Shown here: positions 52,039 through 63,485 of the stretch, piece by piece
How positions within the stretch are numbered: position 1 is the first letter of the stretch
Layout of the letters: each line of letters starts with the position of its first letter
From: Pseudoxanthomonas sp. GM95
GTDB taxonomy: Bacteria > Pseudomonadota > Gammaproteobacteria > Xanthomonadales > Xanthomonadaceae
Reading direction: 5' to 3'
Assembly (NCBI RefSeq): GCF_900109775.1
Contig: NZ_FOAX01000001.1
Coordinates: 496,001-560,000 of the forward strand
DNA: 64,000 bases
Program-made: the position numbers and the translations under genes
The notes under the pieces: model-generated
What the model was told of the DNA's origin: nothing
The model's database searches: none
The model's input: only the letters and a program-made list of their open reading frames with translations

Positions 52039-52926
52039 ATGACCTCCCTGACCGCCGGCGCCCGCTTCCGCGCCGCCCTGGCCGCCGAATCCCCGCTGCA
52101 GGTGATCGGTGCGATCAACGCCAACCACGCCCTGCTGGCCAAGCGCGCCGGCTACAAGGCCGTGTACCTGTCCGGTGGCGGCGTGGCGGCCGGCTCGCTG
52201 GGCATGCCGGACCTGGGGATCAACACGCTGGAAGACGTGCTGATCGACACCCGCCGCATCACCGATGTGTGCGACCTGCCGCTGATGGTGGACATCGATA
52301 CCGGCTTCGGCGCCAGCGCGTTCAACATCGAGCGCACGATCAAGTCTCTAATCAAGGCCGGCGCGGCGGCGTGCCATATCGAAGACCAGGTGGGCGCCAA
52401 GCGCTGCGGCCATCGTCCGGGCAAGGAGATCGTCTCGCAGAGCGAAATGGCCGATCGGGTCAAAGCCGCGGCCGATGCCAAGACCGATGCGGATTTCTTC
52501 CTGATCGCGCGCACCGATGCGATCCAGGTCGAAGGCGTGGATAAGGCGATCGAACGCGCCATCGCCTGCGTCGAGGCCGGCGCCGATGGCATCTTCGCCG
52601 AAGCCTCGTACGACCTGGGCACCTACCAGCGCTTCGTCGAGGCGGTGAAGGTGCCGGTGCTGGCCAACATCACCGAGTTCGGTGCCACGCCGCTGTTCAC
52701 CCGTGAAGAACTGGCCAGCGTCGGCGTAGCGATCCAGCTGTATCCGCTGTCCGCATTCCGTGCGATGAACAAGGCCGCCGAGAACGTCTACACCACCATC
52801 CGCCGCGATGGCCACCAGCAGGCGGTGCTGGACACCATGCAGACCCGCGAGGAGCTGTACGAGCGCATCGGCTATCACGCCTTCGAAAACAAGCTGGATG
52901 CATTGTTTGCATCCCGCCCGCGCTAG
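52039..52926 (+). CDS. prpB: 2-methylisocitrate lyase
   Basis: 295 residues from the ATG at 52039 (GGAGTAAGG upstream). It cleaves 2-methylisocitrate to pyruvate and succinate. Isocitrate-lyase/PEP-mutase family signatures: [30 protein letters not shown] and the active-site loop with KRCGH (Cys123); ARTDA follows. The length is typical of PrpB. It is followed by the DUF1003 gene 35 bases downstream. Confidence 0.95.
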   Translation: MTSLTAGARFRAALAAESPLQVIGAINANHALLAKRAGYKAVYLSGGGVAAGSLGMPDLGINTLEDVLIDTRRITDVCDLPLMVDIDTGFGASAFNIERTIKSLIKAGAAACHIEDQVGAKRCGHRPGKEIVSQSEMADRVKAAADAKTDADFFLIARTDAIQVEGVDKAIERAIACVEAGADGIFAEASYDLGTYQRFVEAVKVPVLANITEFGATPLFTREELASVGVAIQLYPLSAFRAMNKAAENVYTTIRRDGHQQAVLDTMQTREELYERIGYHAFENKLDALFASRPR

Positions 52927-52961
52927 CCGGACATCGCCGCGCACCTGCGTTGGAGTTCGCC

Positions 52962-53585
52962 ATGCCGCTGTCCCGTCATCGCTACAAGGCACCGGATCGC
53001 CTGCAGACCGCACGCGCGCTGCTGCAGAGCGAGATCGAGAAACTACCCGAGGACGAGCGCGCGATCGTCGAGCGCTTCGTCCAGCGCAAGCAGGTGTCGC
53101 GCAACATCGTGCGCGACTACGACCAGTCTTCCTCGCTGGGCGAGCGCATCGCCGATCGCGTGGCGGCCATCGGCGGCAGCTGGAGTTTCATCCTGGTGTT
53201 CCTGGGCTGCCTGATTGGCTGGATGGTGCTCAACTCGCTGGTGCTGGCGCGCGACGCCTTCGATCCCTATCCCTACATCCTGCTCAACCTGTGCCTGTCG
53301 TGCGTGGCTGCCATCCAGGCGCCGATCATCATGATGAGCCAGAACCGGCAGGGCACCATCGACCGCCTGCGCGCGGAGAACGACTACGCCGTCAACGTCA
53401 AGGCCGAGCTTGAAATCATGCAACTGCAGGAAAAGCTCAACGGCCTGCGCGACCAAGACTGGACGCATCTGGTCGAACTGCAACAGCAACAAATTCTGAT
53501 GCTGCAGCGCCTGGTCACCGACCTGTGCGGCGCCGCGCCTGCAGTCCCCGCGTCATTCGATATTCCAGAGCAGAAGAGCGAGTAA
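52962..53585 (+). CDS. DUF1003-family membrane protein
   Basis: 207 residues from the ATG at 52962 (TTGGAG upstream). Two hydrophobic helices (about 73-95 and 104-128; [20 protein letters not shown]) are followed by the conserved IIMMSQNRQ segment and a coiled-coil-like C-terminus rich in Gln. This is the DUF1003 pattern. The function is unknown. It is inserted between prpB and prpC, 4 bases before prpC, so it is surely co-transcribed with it. Confidence 0.85.
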   Translation: MPLSRHRYKAPDRLQTARALLQSEIEKLPEDERAIVERFVQRKQVSRNIVRDYDQSSSLGERIADRVAAIGGSWSFILVFLGCLIGWMVLNSLVLARDAFDPYPYILLNLCLSCVAAIQAPIIMMSQNRQGTIDRLRAENDYAVNVKAELEIMQLQEKLNGLRDQDWTHLVELQQQQILMLQRLVTDLCGAAPAVPASFDIPEQKSE

Positions 53586-53589
53586 TCCC

Positions 53590-54747
53590 ATGAGCGAATC
53601 CGCCACCGCCACCCCCGGCTTCAAGCCGAAGAAATCCGTCGCGCTATCTGGCACGCCGGCCGGCAACACCGCGCTGTGCACCGTCGGCCGGACCGGCAAC
53701 GACCTGCACTATCGCGGCTACGACATCATGGATCTCGCGAAAAGCGAGTTCGAGGAGATCGCGTATTTGCTGGTGCATGGCAAGCTGCCGACCACGGACG
53801 AGCTGCGCGCGTACAAGGCCAAGCTGAAATCGTTGCGCGGACTGCCTGCCGCAGTGAAGGCGGCGCTCGAAGAACTGCCGCCCTCGGCGCATCCGATGGA
53901 TGTCATGCGCACCGGCGTCTCCGTGCTGGGCTGCGCGCTGCCGGAAAAGGACGATCACAATCATCCCGGCGCGCGCGATATCGCCGACAAGCTGATGGCT
54001 TCGCTTGGTTCGATGCTGCTGTACTGGTATCACTGGAGCCACAACGGTCGCGCGATCGACGTGGAGACCGATGACGATTCCATCGGCGGCCACTTCCTGC
54101 ATCTGTTGCACGGCGAGAAGCCCAGCGATGCGTGGGTCAAGGCGATGCACACTTCGCTGGTGCTGTATGCCGAGCATGAGTTCAATGCCTCCACGTTTGC
54201 ATGCCGCGTGATCGCCGGCACCGGCAGCGACATGTTCAGCGCGATCTGCGGCGGCATCGGCGCACTGCGCGGTCCCAAGCATGGCGGCGCCAACGAAGTC
54301 GCGTTCGAAGTGCAGAAGCGCTACGACTCGCCCGACGAGGCCGAAGCCGATATCAAGGCGCGCGTGGAGAAGAAGGAAGTAGTGATCGGCTTCGGCCATC
54401 CCGTCTACACCGTCAGCGATCCACGCAACAAGGTGATCAAGCAGGTTGCGCATGACCTGTCCAAGACGCAGGGCAGCCTGAAGATGTACGACATCGCCGA
54501 GCGTCTGGAGACGGTGATGTGGGACATCAAGAAGATGTTTCCCAACCTCGACTGGTTCAGCGCAGTGAGCTATCACATGATGGGCGTGCCGACGGCGATG
54601 TTCACGCCGCTGTTCGTCATCGCGCGCACTGCAGGCTGGAGTGCGCACGTCATCGAGCAGCGCATCGACGGCAAGATCATTCGTCCGAGTGCGAATTACA
54701 CCGGTCCGGAAGATCTGGCGTTCGTGCCACTGGCAAAGCGCGTGTGA
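53590..54747 (+). CDS. prpC: 2-methylcitrate synthase
   Basis: 385 residues. It condenses propionyl-CoA and oxaloacetate. Citrate-synthase active-site residues: His196 (AEHEFNAST), His270 (IGFGHPVY) and Asp321 (NLDWFS), with [10 protein letters not shown] at the end. The short length and the prpB/prpE context favour methylcitrate over citrate synthase. It ends at a strong terminator; no prpD, acnD or prpF follows. Confidence 0.94.
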   Translation: MSESATATPGFKPKKSVALSGTPAGNTALCTVGRTGNDLHYRGYDIMDLAKSEFEEIAYLLVHGKLPTTDELRAYKAKLKSLRGLPAAVKAALEELPPSAHPMDVMRTGVSVLGCALPEKDDHNHPGARDIADKLMASLGSMLLYWYHWSHNGRAIDVETDDDSIGGHFLHLLHGEKPSDAWVKAMHTSLVLYAEHEFNASTFACRVIAGTGSDMFSAICGGIGALRGPKHGGANEVAFEVQKRYDSPDEAEADIKARVEKKEVVIGFGHPVYTVSDPRNKVIKQVAHDLSKTQGSLKMYDIAERLETVMWDIKKMFPNLDWFSAVSYHMMGVPTAMFTPLFVIARTAGWSAHVIEQRIDGKIIRPSANYTGPEDLAFVPLAKRV

Positions 54748-54780
54748 CGTGCTGCGATGCAGGCCCTGCCTGCAGATGTA

Positions 54781-54808
54781 AAAAGGCCGGCGATTGCCGG
54801 CCTTTTTT
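54781..54808. terminator. Bidirectional terminator between prpC and the SleB-type gene
   Basis: GGCCGGC (54785-54791) pairs with GCCGGCC (54796-54802) around GATT, with AAAA before and TTTTTT after. It can serve both convergent genes. Confidence 0.92.
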
Positions 54809-54828
54809 GCTGACGATGTCGCGCGCGA

Positions 54829-55287
54829 TTACAGGCGCGGCTTCAGCGACTGCACGCGATAGAAGGTGTGATCGCCGATGGTCGCCACGGTGTAAGCATT
54901 GCTCCAGCTCGGCGTGACCAGCTCGTGCGCCGCGAAGTGGCTCGCGCCCGGCACGATCTCGCGGCGTGAACCGCTGGGCAGCGCCCAGTTGCGCTCGGAA
55001 TCCAGCGCGACCGAGACCGACTTGGCCCACGCGTTGCCGTTCTGCAGGCGCGTGGAGGCGGGCACGATGCCGGGTGCAAACTGATGACGTGCCGTGACCA
55101 CATCGCAGATCGAATCGCCCCACAGGCCGCTATCACGGCGACGCAGGGCGACTTCAGCGACCGCTTCCTGTCCGCGCACGCTTTGGTCGCGGGCTTCCAG
55201 GTAGACGGTGGTGGACAGGCACAGCGAATCGGCGGCCGGCTGCGGCAACATGTTGTGCGACAGCCATAAAATCCAGGCCAGTTTCAT
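54829..55287 (-). CDS. SleB-type cell wall hydrolase
   Basis: 152 residues from the ATG at 55287, which has AAGGAGT at ideal spacing; a longer reading lacks this. A short hydrophobic leader (MKLAWILWLSHNML) suggests export. The catalytic Glu31 lies in VYLEARDQSVRGQEAVAEVA, and the C-terminal SHF..TIGDHTFYR matches the SleB/Hydrolase_2 fold (lytic transglycosylase-like). Role: probably peptidoglycan turnover; not sporulation, since this is a proteobacterium. Confidence 0.85.
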   Translation of the reverse strand: MKLAWILWLSHNMLPQPAADSLCLSTTVYLEARDQSVRGQEAVAEVALRRRDSGLWGDSICDVVTARHQFAPGIVPASTRLQNGNAWAKSVSVALDSERNWALPSGSRREIVPGASHFAAHELVTPSWSNAYTVATIGDHTFYRVQSLKPRL

Positions 55288-55597
55288 AAGACTCCTTGCT
55301 CCGTTTGGCCGCATGTTTCGAGTCGTCCCGAGGTGCGTGGGAAGACGGCCGAACAGTGCAGTTGAGCGTCATGGGGAGGCAGCCGTCTCTCGGGCTGCCC
55401 GGTCCTGGCCTGAATCAAAGGTCGGCCAGAAGAACCCGCCTGAACTGGGCGGCGGGTCGGAAAGTTGGCGCAAGGTACGGGCCGAATTCAAAACGTCACC
55501 TGAATATCGACGCTTGCATTCACGCTGCTGACTAGGCAAGCCAGCGTCTCATGACAGGCGATCCGCGATGCCGCTTTGCAGCACGCATCGCGCGATT
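55288..55597. other. 310-base gap between the SleB-type gene and fadH
   Basis: No gene is supported. It holds a hairpin GGCAGCC/GGCTGCC (55378-55384 with 55393-55399). Near the end of fadH a stem of CGCGATGC (55564-55571) with GCATCGCG (55585-55592) may terminate fadH. A promoter for the SleB-type gene must lie here but was not recognisable. Confidence 0.45.
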
Positions 55598-57897
<2,300 letters not shown>

Positions 57898-57903
57898 CAT
57901 AAT
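57898..57903 (+). promoter_or_regulatory. Candidate -10 box for the OmpA-like gene
   Basis: CATAAT at 57898-57903 preceded directly by TG, with TTAACG 19 bases upstream (57873-57878). It would give a leader of about 115 bases before AAGGAG and the ATG. Confidence 0.4.
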
Positions 57904-58023
57904 CTGCGCCGGTGTTGACGGCCTGACCGCTGATCAAACATTCGACTGAATGCAGTTAAGGCCGGGGATGTCCCCGCTCCCACGCAAACGGTTTTCAAAA
58001 CCCTGATTCTCAAGGAGTCGCAA

Positions 58024-59103
58024 ATGAACAAGAAACTTCTCTGTGCCGCAATGCTGGCCGGACTGAGCGTGGCGCAGGCCGCTTCGGCTCAGGAGTTTGA
58101 TGACCGTTGGTACCTCACCGGTGCTGTTGGCTACAACATGCAGGACAGCGATCGCAACACGGACGACGCGCCGTTTGCCTCGATCGGCCTGGGCAAGTTC
58201 ATCAGCCCGAACTGGTCGCTCGACGGTGAACTGAACTACCAGAACCCGCAAATGGATCCGGAAGACGGCCTGAACTGGTCGCAGTACGGCATCTCGTTCG
58301 ACCTGCGTCGCCACTTCATCGCCGAAGGCCGTGGCTGGAACCCGTACGTGCTGATGGGCCTGGGCTACCAGCGCTCGGAAGAAGAGTTCGACGCGTTCCC
58401 GAGCCCGAACTCTCCGGGTGAGAGCAAGGACGGCAACTTCGCCGCCAAGGTCGGCGTCGGTCTGCAGACCACCTTCGAAAGCAAGGTCGCCGTGCGCGCC
58501 GAAGTCGCCTACCGCGCTGACTTCAACGACCAGAGCGTTCGCGCTCCGGACGAGTCGTACTTCGGTGACGTGCTGGCCTCGGTCGGCGTCGTGATCCCGC
58601 TGGGCACCAAGGCTGCGCCGGTTGCTCCGCCGCCGCCGCCGCCGCCGGCACAGACCTGCGCCGATCTGGATGACGACGGTGACGGCGTCAACAACTGCGA
58701 CGACAAGTGCCCCGGTTCGCAGGCTGGCCAGACCATCGGTCCGGACGGCTGCCCGGCTCCGGTCACCATCGACCTGAAGGGTGTGAACTTCGACTTCGAC
58801 AAGGCGACCCTGCGTCCGGACGCCGTGGCGATCCTGTCTGAAGCCACCCAGATCCTGAACCGTTACCCCGACCTGAAGGTTGAAGTCGCCGGTCACACCG
58901 ACTCCGTCGGTACCGACGCCTACAACCAGAAGCTGTCGGAGCGTCGCGCCAAGGCCGTGTACGACTACCTGACCAGCAACGGCGTGTCGGCTTCGCGTCT
59001 GCAGGGTCCGGTTGGCTACGGCGAGAGCCGTCCGATCGACACCAACGAGACTGCCGAAGGCCGTGCGAAGAACCGTCGCACCGAGCTGAACGTCCAGAAC
59101 TAA
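58024..59103 (+). CDS. OmpA/OprF-family outer membrane protein
   Basis: 359 residues. The signal peptide ends near Ala22. Residues ~25-195 are an eight-strand type barrel (DRWYLTGAVGYNM at the start). A Pro run (202-208) leads to a thrombospondin-type-3-like calcium motif, CADLDDDGDGVNNCDDKCPG, with four Cys (212, 225, 229, 243). The C-terminal OmpA domain (~255-355) contains AGHTDSVGTDAYNQKLSERR, which binds peptidoglycan. A major porin/structural protein is likely. Strong AAGGAG site. Confidence 0.93.
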   Translation: MNKKLLCAAMLAGLSVAQAASAQEFDDRWYLTGAVGYNMQDSDRNTDDAPFASIGLGKFISPNWSLDGELNYQNPQMDPEDGLNWSQYGISFDLRRHFIAEGRGWNPYVLMGLGYQRSEEEFDAFPSPNSPGESKDGNFAAKVGVGLQTTFESKVAVRAEVAYRADFNDQSVRAPDESYFGDVLASVGVVIPLGTKAAPVAPPPPPPPAQTCADLDDDGDGVNNCDDKCPGSQAGQTIGPDGCPAPVTIDLKGVNFDFDKATLRPDAVAILSEATQILNRYPDLKVEVAGHTDSVGTDAYNQKLSERRAKAVYDYLTSNGVSASRLQGPVGYGESRPIDTNETAEGRAKNRRTELNVQN

Positions 59104-59157
59104 TCTGGCCGTTCGCGGGGAACGCTGCGGCTTGCCGTAGCCTCCTTCGGACTCAGG

Positions 59158-59189
59158 AAAAGCCCGGCCTCGCGCCGGGCTTTTCTTTT
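59158..59189 (+). terminator. Intrinsic terminator after the OmpA-like gene
   Basis: AAAAGCCCGGC (59158-59168) pairs fully with GCCGGGCTTTT (59174-59184) around CTCGC, then CTTTT. Confidence 0.92.
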
Positions 59190-59275
59190 GAGCGGTCCGC
59201 GCAGGCACGACAATGCACTTGATGCGTATTCAGTCTTTTATTTCAGTCATTTGCGCCAAAAACATCGCGTAACGG

Positions 59276-59305
59276 TTGATCGCGGGCGGGTCGCTTGCCT
59301 ACACT
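59276..59305 (+). promoter_or_regulatory. Promoter of the 59338 gene
   Basis: -35 TTGATC (59276-59281) and -10 TACACT (59300-59305) with an 18-base spacer, 32 bases before the start codon. Confidence 0.55.
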
Positions 59306-59337
59306 CGCGCAACTCTTTTTCAGGCGATGCCTCTTCC

Positions 59338-59859
59338 ATGCGCGCGACCTCTCTTGCGGTGCTGTCCCTGCTCGCCGTTGCTCCGTTTGCACACGCCCAG
59401 CAGGCCCAGAACTGCACTGGCGTCAGCCCGCAGCCGATCCCGCAGCGCGCCACCATCCTGCCGCCGGTTGCGGTGGAGTTGTTCGCCAACACCACGCGCT
59501 TGGGCGCGCCCAGCGGCGTGCTGGCCCAGTCGTATGACGAAGCGCAGTCGGTGGACCGCGTGCTGCTGCGCTTGAAGGTCGATGGTTGCCGCGAGCTGGC
59601 GATGGCGGCCCCGGCACTGAAGGCCAATGATCCGGCCGGCTACAAGCCCAAAACCCAGTTCGACAATTCGCCCTGGCGGTTCGACATGAACCAGGGCGGC
59701 AAGCGCATGACCGCCGACGAGTTCGACGCGTGGATGAAGTCGCGTGGCGTGCGCGTGGTCAAGGCCAAGCCCGCCGCTGCTGCACCGGCCGCGCCGGGTG
59801 AGGCGACGACCACTCCGGCCGCAACGCCGGCCGTGGCCGAGCCGGCACCGAAGAAGTAA
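59338..59859 (+). CDS. Small secreted/periplasmic protein of unknown function
   Basis: 173 residues from the ATG at 59338; its own promoter lies inside any longer reading. A signal peptide (MRATSLAVLSLLAVAPFAHA, cleavage after HAQ or HA) is clear. The mature part contains two Cys (NCTGV and DGCREL), a conserved-looking FDNSPWRFDMNQGGKRMTAD segment and an Ala/Pro-rich tail. I do not recognise the family. Confidence 0.8.
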   Translation: MRATSLAVLSLLAVAPFAHAQQAQNCTGVSPQPIPQRATILPPVAVELFANTTRLGAPSGVLAQSYDEAQSVDRVLLRLKVDGCRELAMAAPALKANDPAGYKPKTQFDNSPWRFDMNQGGKRMTADEFDAWMKSRGVRVVKAKPAAAAPAAPGEATTTPAATPAVAEPAPKK

Positions 59860-59903
59860 TCCGTGGCCGACCTGCGTGTCGGCCGATGTCCTGACGATCC
59901 GAC

Positions 59904-60662
59904 ATGACGGTCCGTAAGCCGGCTCCCGTGAGCGCGCCCCGGCACGGGCTTGCGCGTGCGCTGTCCAAGCTGGGGCTGTGCTCGCGTACGGAGGCCGCGC
60001 GCTGGATCGCGATCGGCCGCGTCCGCGTCGATGGTCGCGTGGTGCTGGATCCCGAATTTCCGACGATTGCCGGGCGCTCGTGTATCGAAGTCGATGGCTT
60101 GGCCGATGCCGCCGCGCCGCGCCGCTACCTGATGCTCAACAAGCCGCGCGGCCTGGTCACGACTGCGGCCGACGAGCGGGGGCGTGACACGATCTATCGC
60201 TGCTTCGATGGGGCCGGCTTGCCCTGGCTTGCGCCGGTCGGGCGCCTGGACAAGGCCAGCGAAGGCCTGTTGTTGATGAGCAACGATCCGGTCTGGGCCG
60301 CGACCATCACCGATCCCGCGACGGGTCCTTCGAAGACCTACCACGTCCAGGTCGATGCGATCCCCGATCCGGCGCTGCTGCAGCAGTTGGAGCAGGGCAC
60401 TTCGGTCGAGGGCGAACACCTGCGCGCCGCACGCGCGACGCTGCTGCGCAGTGGTGCGCGCAATGCGTGGCTGGAAATCACCCTGGACGAGGGCCGCAAC
60501 CGCCAGATCCGCCGGCTGCTGGAGGCTTACAGCCTGGCCACGCTACGCCTGGTGCGCGTGGCGATCGGCGAGCTGCCGTTGGGCGAGTTGGCGAAAGGCA
60601 CGTGGCGCGACCTGACGCCGGACGAAGTGCGCGCGTTGGCGCCGCCTTCAGCTACGGGCTAG
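59904..60662 (+). CDS. RsuA/RluB-family rRNA pseudouridine synthase
   Basis: 252 residues. An N-terminal S4 domain (LARALSKLGLCSRTEAARWI) is followed by the synthase domain with GRLDKASEGLLLMSND; Asp116 is the expected catalytic residue. YLMLNKPRGLVTT and GRNRQIRRLLEA are family hallmarks. RsuA, RluB, RluE and RluF are not separable here. The 3' end overlaps the convergent HNH gene by 11 bases. Confidence 0.92.
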   Translation: MTVRKPAPVSAPRHGLARALSKLGLCSRTEAARWIAIGRVRVDGRVVLDPEFPTIAGRSCIEVDGLADAAAPRRYLMLNKPRGLVTTAADERGRDTIYRCFDGAGLPWLAPVGRLDKASEGLLLMSNDPVWAATITDPATGPSKTYHVQVDAIPDPALLQQLEQGTSVEGEHLRAARATLLRSGARNAWLEITLDEGRNRQIRRLLEAYSLATLRLVRVAIGELPLGELAKGTWRDLTPDEVRALAPPSATG

Positions 60663-61038
60663 GCGGCGCGCGCCAGCGCGAAAGACGCGTCGCCAGCAGT
60701 GCCGTGACGACTTCGACGGCGCGCGTGTCGAGCGGCCCATGCGCGTCATGGCGCCTGCCTTTGCCGTGATTGCACGCCGCGCAGGCCAGGGCCAGATTGC
60801 GTGGATCGTCCGCGTCGTCGCCCACGCGCGAGGTCAATAGCTGCGCTGGCATCAGTCCAAACCAGCTCTGCGGCACCACATGCTCCAGCGTCACAAGGCC
60901 CAGCGGTTCGCCATCGGCGCGGAGCTGCAGCACGCGCCGGCAATGCAGGCAGCGCGTGGTCCAGATCCCATCCTTGAGCTGCGCCTGCGCGTCGGTCTGT
61001 GCGGCCAGCAACAGGCGACGACGCAGGACGGTCCGCAT
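60652..61038 (-). CDS. HNH endonuclease-family protein
   Basis: 128 residues. An HNH/zinc finger is visible: RCLHCRR, then LEHVVPQSWFG (catalytic-type His) and NLALACAACNHGKG. Such short stand-alone HNH proteins occur widely and their roles are mostly unknown. It starts 9 bases after kbl on the same strand and is probably co-transcribed with it. Confidence 0.82.
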   Translation of the reverse strand: MRTVLRRRLLLAAQTDAQAQLKDGIWTTRCLHCRRVLQLRADGEPLGLVTLEHVVPQSWFGLMPAQLLTSRVGDDADDPRNLALACAACNHGKGRRHDAHGPLDTRAVEVVTALLATRLSRWRAPPSP

Positions 61039-61047
61039 CGGAAAGGC

Positions 61048-62256
61048 TTAGCCCTTCAACACGCCCAGCTCGTGGCCGATGCGGGTGAATGCATCGATGG
61101 CCTGGTCCAAGTGCGCACGGGTATGGGCGGCGCTGATCTGGGTGCGGATGCGCGCCTGGCCCTTGGGCACGACCGGGAAGAAGAATCCGATCGCGTAGAT
61201 GCCTTCTTCCAGCAGGCGCTGGGCGAAGCGTTGGGCCAGCGGCGCGTCGTAGAGCATTACCGGGCTGATCGGGTGCACGCCGGGCTTCACGTCGAAACCT
61301 GCGGCGGTCATCTTTTCGCGAAAGTAGGCGGTGTTCTCCTTGAGCTGCGTGCGCAGGTCGCCGGCGGCGTCGAGCATGTCGAACGCGGTGATGCCGGCGG
61401 CCACCACGTGCGGCGGCAACGAGTTGGAGAACAGGTACGGACGCGAGCGCTGGCGCAGCAGCTCGATCACCTCGGCGCTGGCGGTGGTGAAGCCGCCCAG
61501 CGCGCCGCCCATCGCCTTGCCCAGGGTGCCGGTGATGATGTCGATCCTGTCCAGCACGCCCTTCACCTCGGCCGAGCCGCGGCCGGTGTCGCCGAGGAAG
61601 CCGGTGGCATGGCATTCGTCGATGTGCACCAGCGCGCCGTACTTCTGCGCGAGCGCTGTGATTTCATCCAGCGGTGCGATGAAGCCGTCCATCGAGAACA
61701 CGCCATCGGTGGTGATCAACTTGGTCTTGCAGCCGGCCGCATCGGCCGCCTGCAGCTGTGCTTCCAGATCGGCCATGTCGCAGTTGGCGTAGCGGAAGCG
61801 CTTGGCCTTGCACAGGCGCACGCCGTCGATGATCGAAGCGTGGTTGAGGCTGTCGGAGATGATCGCGTCGTCCTCGCCCAGCAGCGGCTCGAACAGGCCG
61901 CCGTTGGCGTCGAAGCAGGCCGCGTACAGGATCGTGTCCTGCTTGCCGAAGAACTGCGCGATCTTGGCTTCCAGCTGCTTGTGCAGGTCCTGGGTGCCGC
62001 AGATGAAGCGCACCGAGGCCATGCCGAAGCCGTGCGTATCCAGCGCCGCCTTCGCCGAGGCGATGATGTCCGGATGGTCGGCCAGGCCCAGGTAGTTGTT
62101 GGCGCAGAAATTCAGCACCGTGCGGCCGTCTTCCAGCGTGATTTCCGCCGACTGCGGGCCGGTGATGATGCGCTCGGACTTGAACAGCCCGGCATCGCGG
62201 ATGCCCTCCAGTTCCTCGGCGTAGCGGTGGGTCAGGGCGGGGCGGGCGTCGGTCAT
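61048..62256 (-). CDS. kbl: Glycine C-acetyltransferase (2-amino-3-ketobutyrate CoA ligase)
   Basis: 402 residues from the ATG at 62256 ([20 protein letters not shown]); longer starts add unconserved residues. A PLP enzyme of threonine degradation making glycine and acetyl-CoA. Lys247 in [14 protein letters not shown] binds [15 protein letters not shown] and [14 protein letters not shown] are typical. The usual partner tdh is not adjacent; an HNH gene follows instead. Confidence 0.94.
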   Translation of the reverse strand: MTDARPALTHRYAEELEGIRDAGLFKSERIITGPQSAEITLEDGRTVLNFCANNYLGLADHPDIIASAKAALDTHGFGMASVRFICGTQDLHKQLEAKIAQFFGKQDTILYAACFDANGGLFEPLLGEDDAIISDSLNHASIIDGVRLCKAKRFRYANCDMADLEAQLQAADAAGCKTKLITTDGVFSMDGFIAPLDEITALAQKYGALVHIDECHATGFLGDTGRGSAEVKGVLDRIDIITGTLGKAMGGALGGFTTASAEVIELLRQRSRPYLFSNSLPPHVVAAGITAFDMLDAAGDLRTQLKENTAYFREKMTAAGFDVKPGVHPISPVMLYDAPLAQRFAQRLLEEGIYAIGFFFPVVPKGQARIRTQISAAHTRAHLDQAIDAFTRIGHELGVLKG

Positions 62257-62447
62257 CGGGCGAAGGCCTGGGGCAGCTGAACGGGCCGCCATTTTACGCG
62301 GCGGCTCCGGCGATGCCGTTATGGTCATCCGCCTGATTCCTGTTGGCGATAAGGTCGCACGGTTTCATCATTTCGCGGCACACTCATGCCTGTGCAGCAT
62401 GACGTTCCCTGAACGCGGCCCTGCCGCCCCCGCCCACGAGGTTTGCC

Positions 62448-63485
62448 ATGTCGACAACTCGATTCCGCCGTCTGCGCCAGGTTTTCGCGGCTGCGATGGC
62501 GGCCTGCGTGCTCACCATCGCCGCCGGCGCGACCGCGCAGCAGAAGCAGCTGCTCAACGTCTCCTACGATCCCACCCGCGAGCTGTACCGCAACCTCAGC
62601 GCCGAGTTCTCCAAGGAATGGCAGGCCAAGCACGGCGCGCCGATCCAGGTGGAGTCCTCGCACGGCGGCTCGGGCAAGCAGGCGCGCGCGGTGATCGACG
62701 GGCTCGAAGCGGACATCGTCACCCTGGCGCTGGCTTACGACATCGACTCCATCGCCGACAAGGCCAAGCTGCTGCCGGCCGACTGGCAGAAACGCCTGCC
62801 CGACAACAGCACGCCGTACACCTCGACGATCGTGTTCCTGGTGCGCAAGGGCAATCCGAAGAAGATCAAGGACTGGCCGGACCTGCTCAAGCCGGGCGTG
62901 GCGGTGATCACGCCGAACCCCAAAACCTCCGGTGGCGCCCGCTGGAATTACCTGGCGGCGTGGGCCTACGGCCAGTACATCTTCAAGGGCGATGAAGCCA
63001 AGACCCGGCGCATGGTGACCGCGCTGTACAACAACGTGCCGGTGCTCGACACCGGCGCCCGCGGCGCCACGACCACCTTCGTCCAGCGTGGCATCGGTGA
63101 CGTGCTGCTGGCCTGGGAGAACGAGGCCTTCCTGTCGCAGGAAGAACTGGGCCCGGACAAGTTCGACATCGTCGTGCCCAAGCTGTCGATCCTGGCCGAG
63201 CCGCCGGTGGCGCTGGTGGACAAGAACGTCGACAAGCACGGCACGCGTGCCGAGGCGCAGGCGTTCCTGGATTTCCTCTACACACCCGAGGCGCAGAAGA
63301 TCATCGCGCACAACTACTACCGCCCGCGTCATCCCGAGTTCGCCGATCCGGCCGACATCGCGCGCTTCCCGAAAGTGAAGCTGGTGACGATCGATGAGGC
63401 CTTCGGTGGCTGGGCCAAGGCGCAGGCCACGCACTTCGCCGATGGCGGTGAGTTCGACAAGATGCTGGCAGGCAAGAAGCGTTGA
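62448..63485 (+). CDS. sbp: Sulfate ABC transporter periplasmic binding protein
   Basis: 345 residues with a signal peptide (cleavage near ATAQQ). It binds sulfate or thiosulfate for CysT-CysW-CysA. Sbp/CysP signatures: [51 protein letters not shown] and GQTT-like [18 protein letters not shown]. It overlaps cysT by 4 bases. The 191-base gap upstream (62257-62447) holds no gene. Confidence 0.94.
   Translation: MSTTRFRRLRQVFAAAMAACVLTIAAGATAQQKQLLNVSYDPTRELYRNLSAEFSKEWQAKHGAPIQVESSHGGSGKQARAVIDGLEADIVTLALAYDIDSIADKAKLLPADWQKRLPDNSTPYTSTIVFLVRKGNPKKIKDWPDLLKPGVAVITPNPKTSGGARWNYLAAWAYGQYIFKGDEAKTRRMVTALYNNVPVLDTGARGATTTFVQRGIGDVLLAWENEAFLSQEELGPDKFDIVVPKLSILAEPPVALVDKNVDKHGTRAEAQAFLDFLYTPEAQKIIAHNYYRPRHPEFADPADIARFPKVKLVTIDEAFGGWAKAQATHFADGGEFDKMLAGKKR

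Noticed and set aside
55208-55531. A 107-codon plus-strand frame in the gap after the SleB-type gene
   Set aside because: No ribosome-binding site, no recognisable features, and it overlaps the start of a supported gene.
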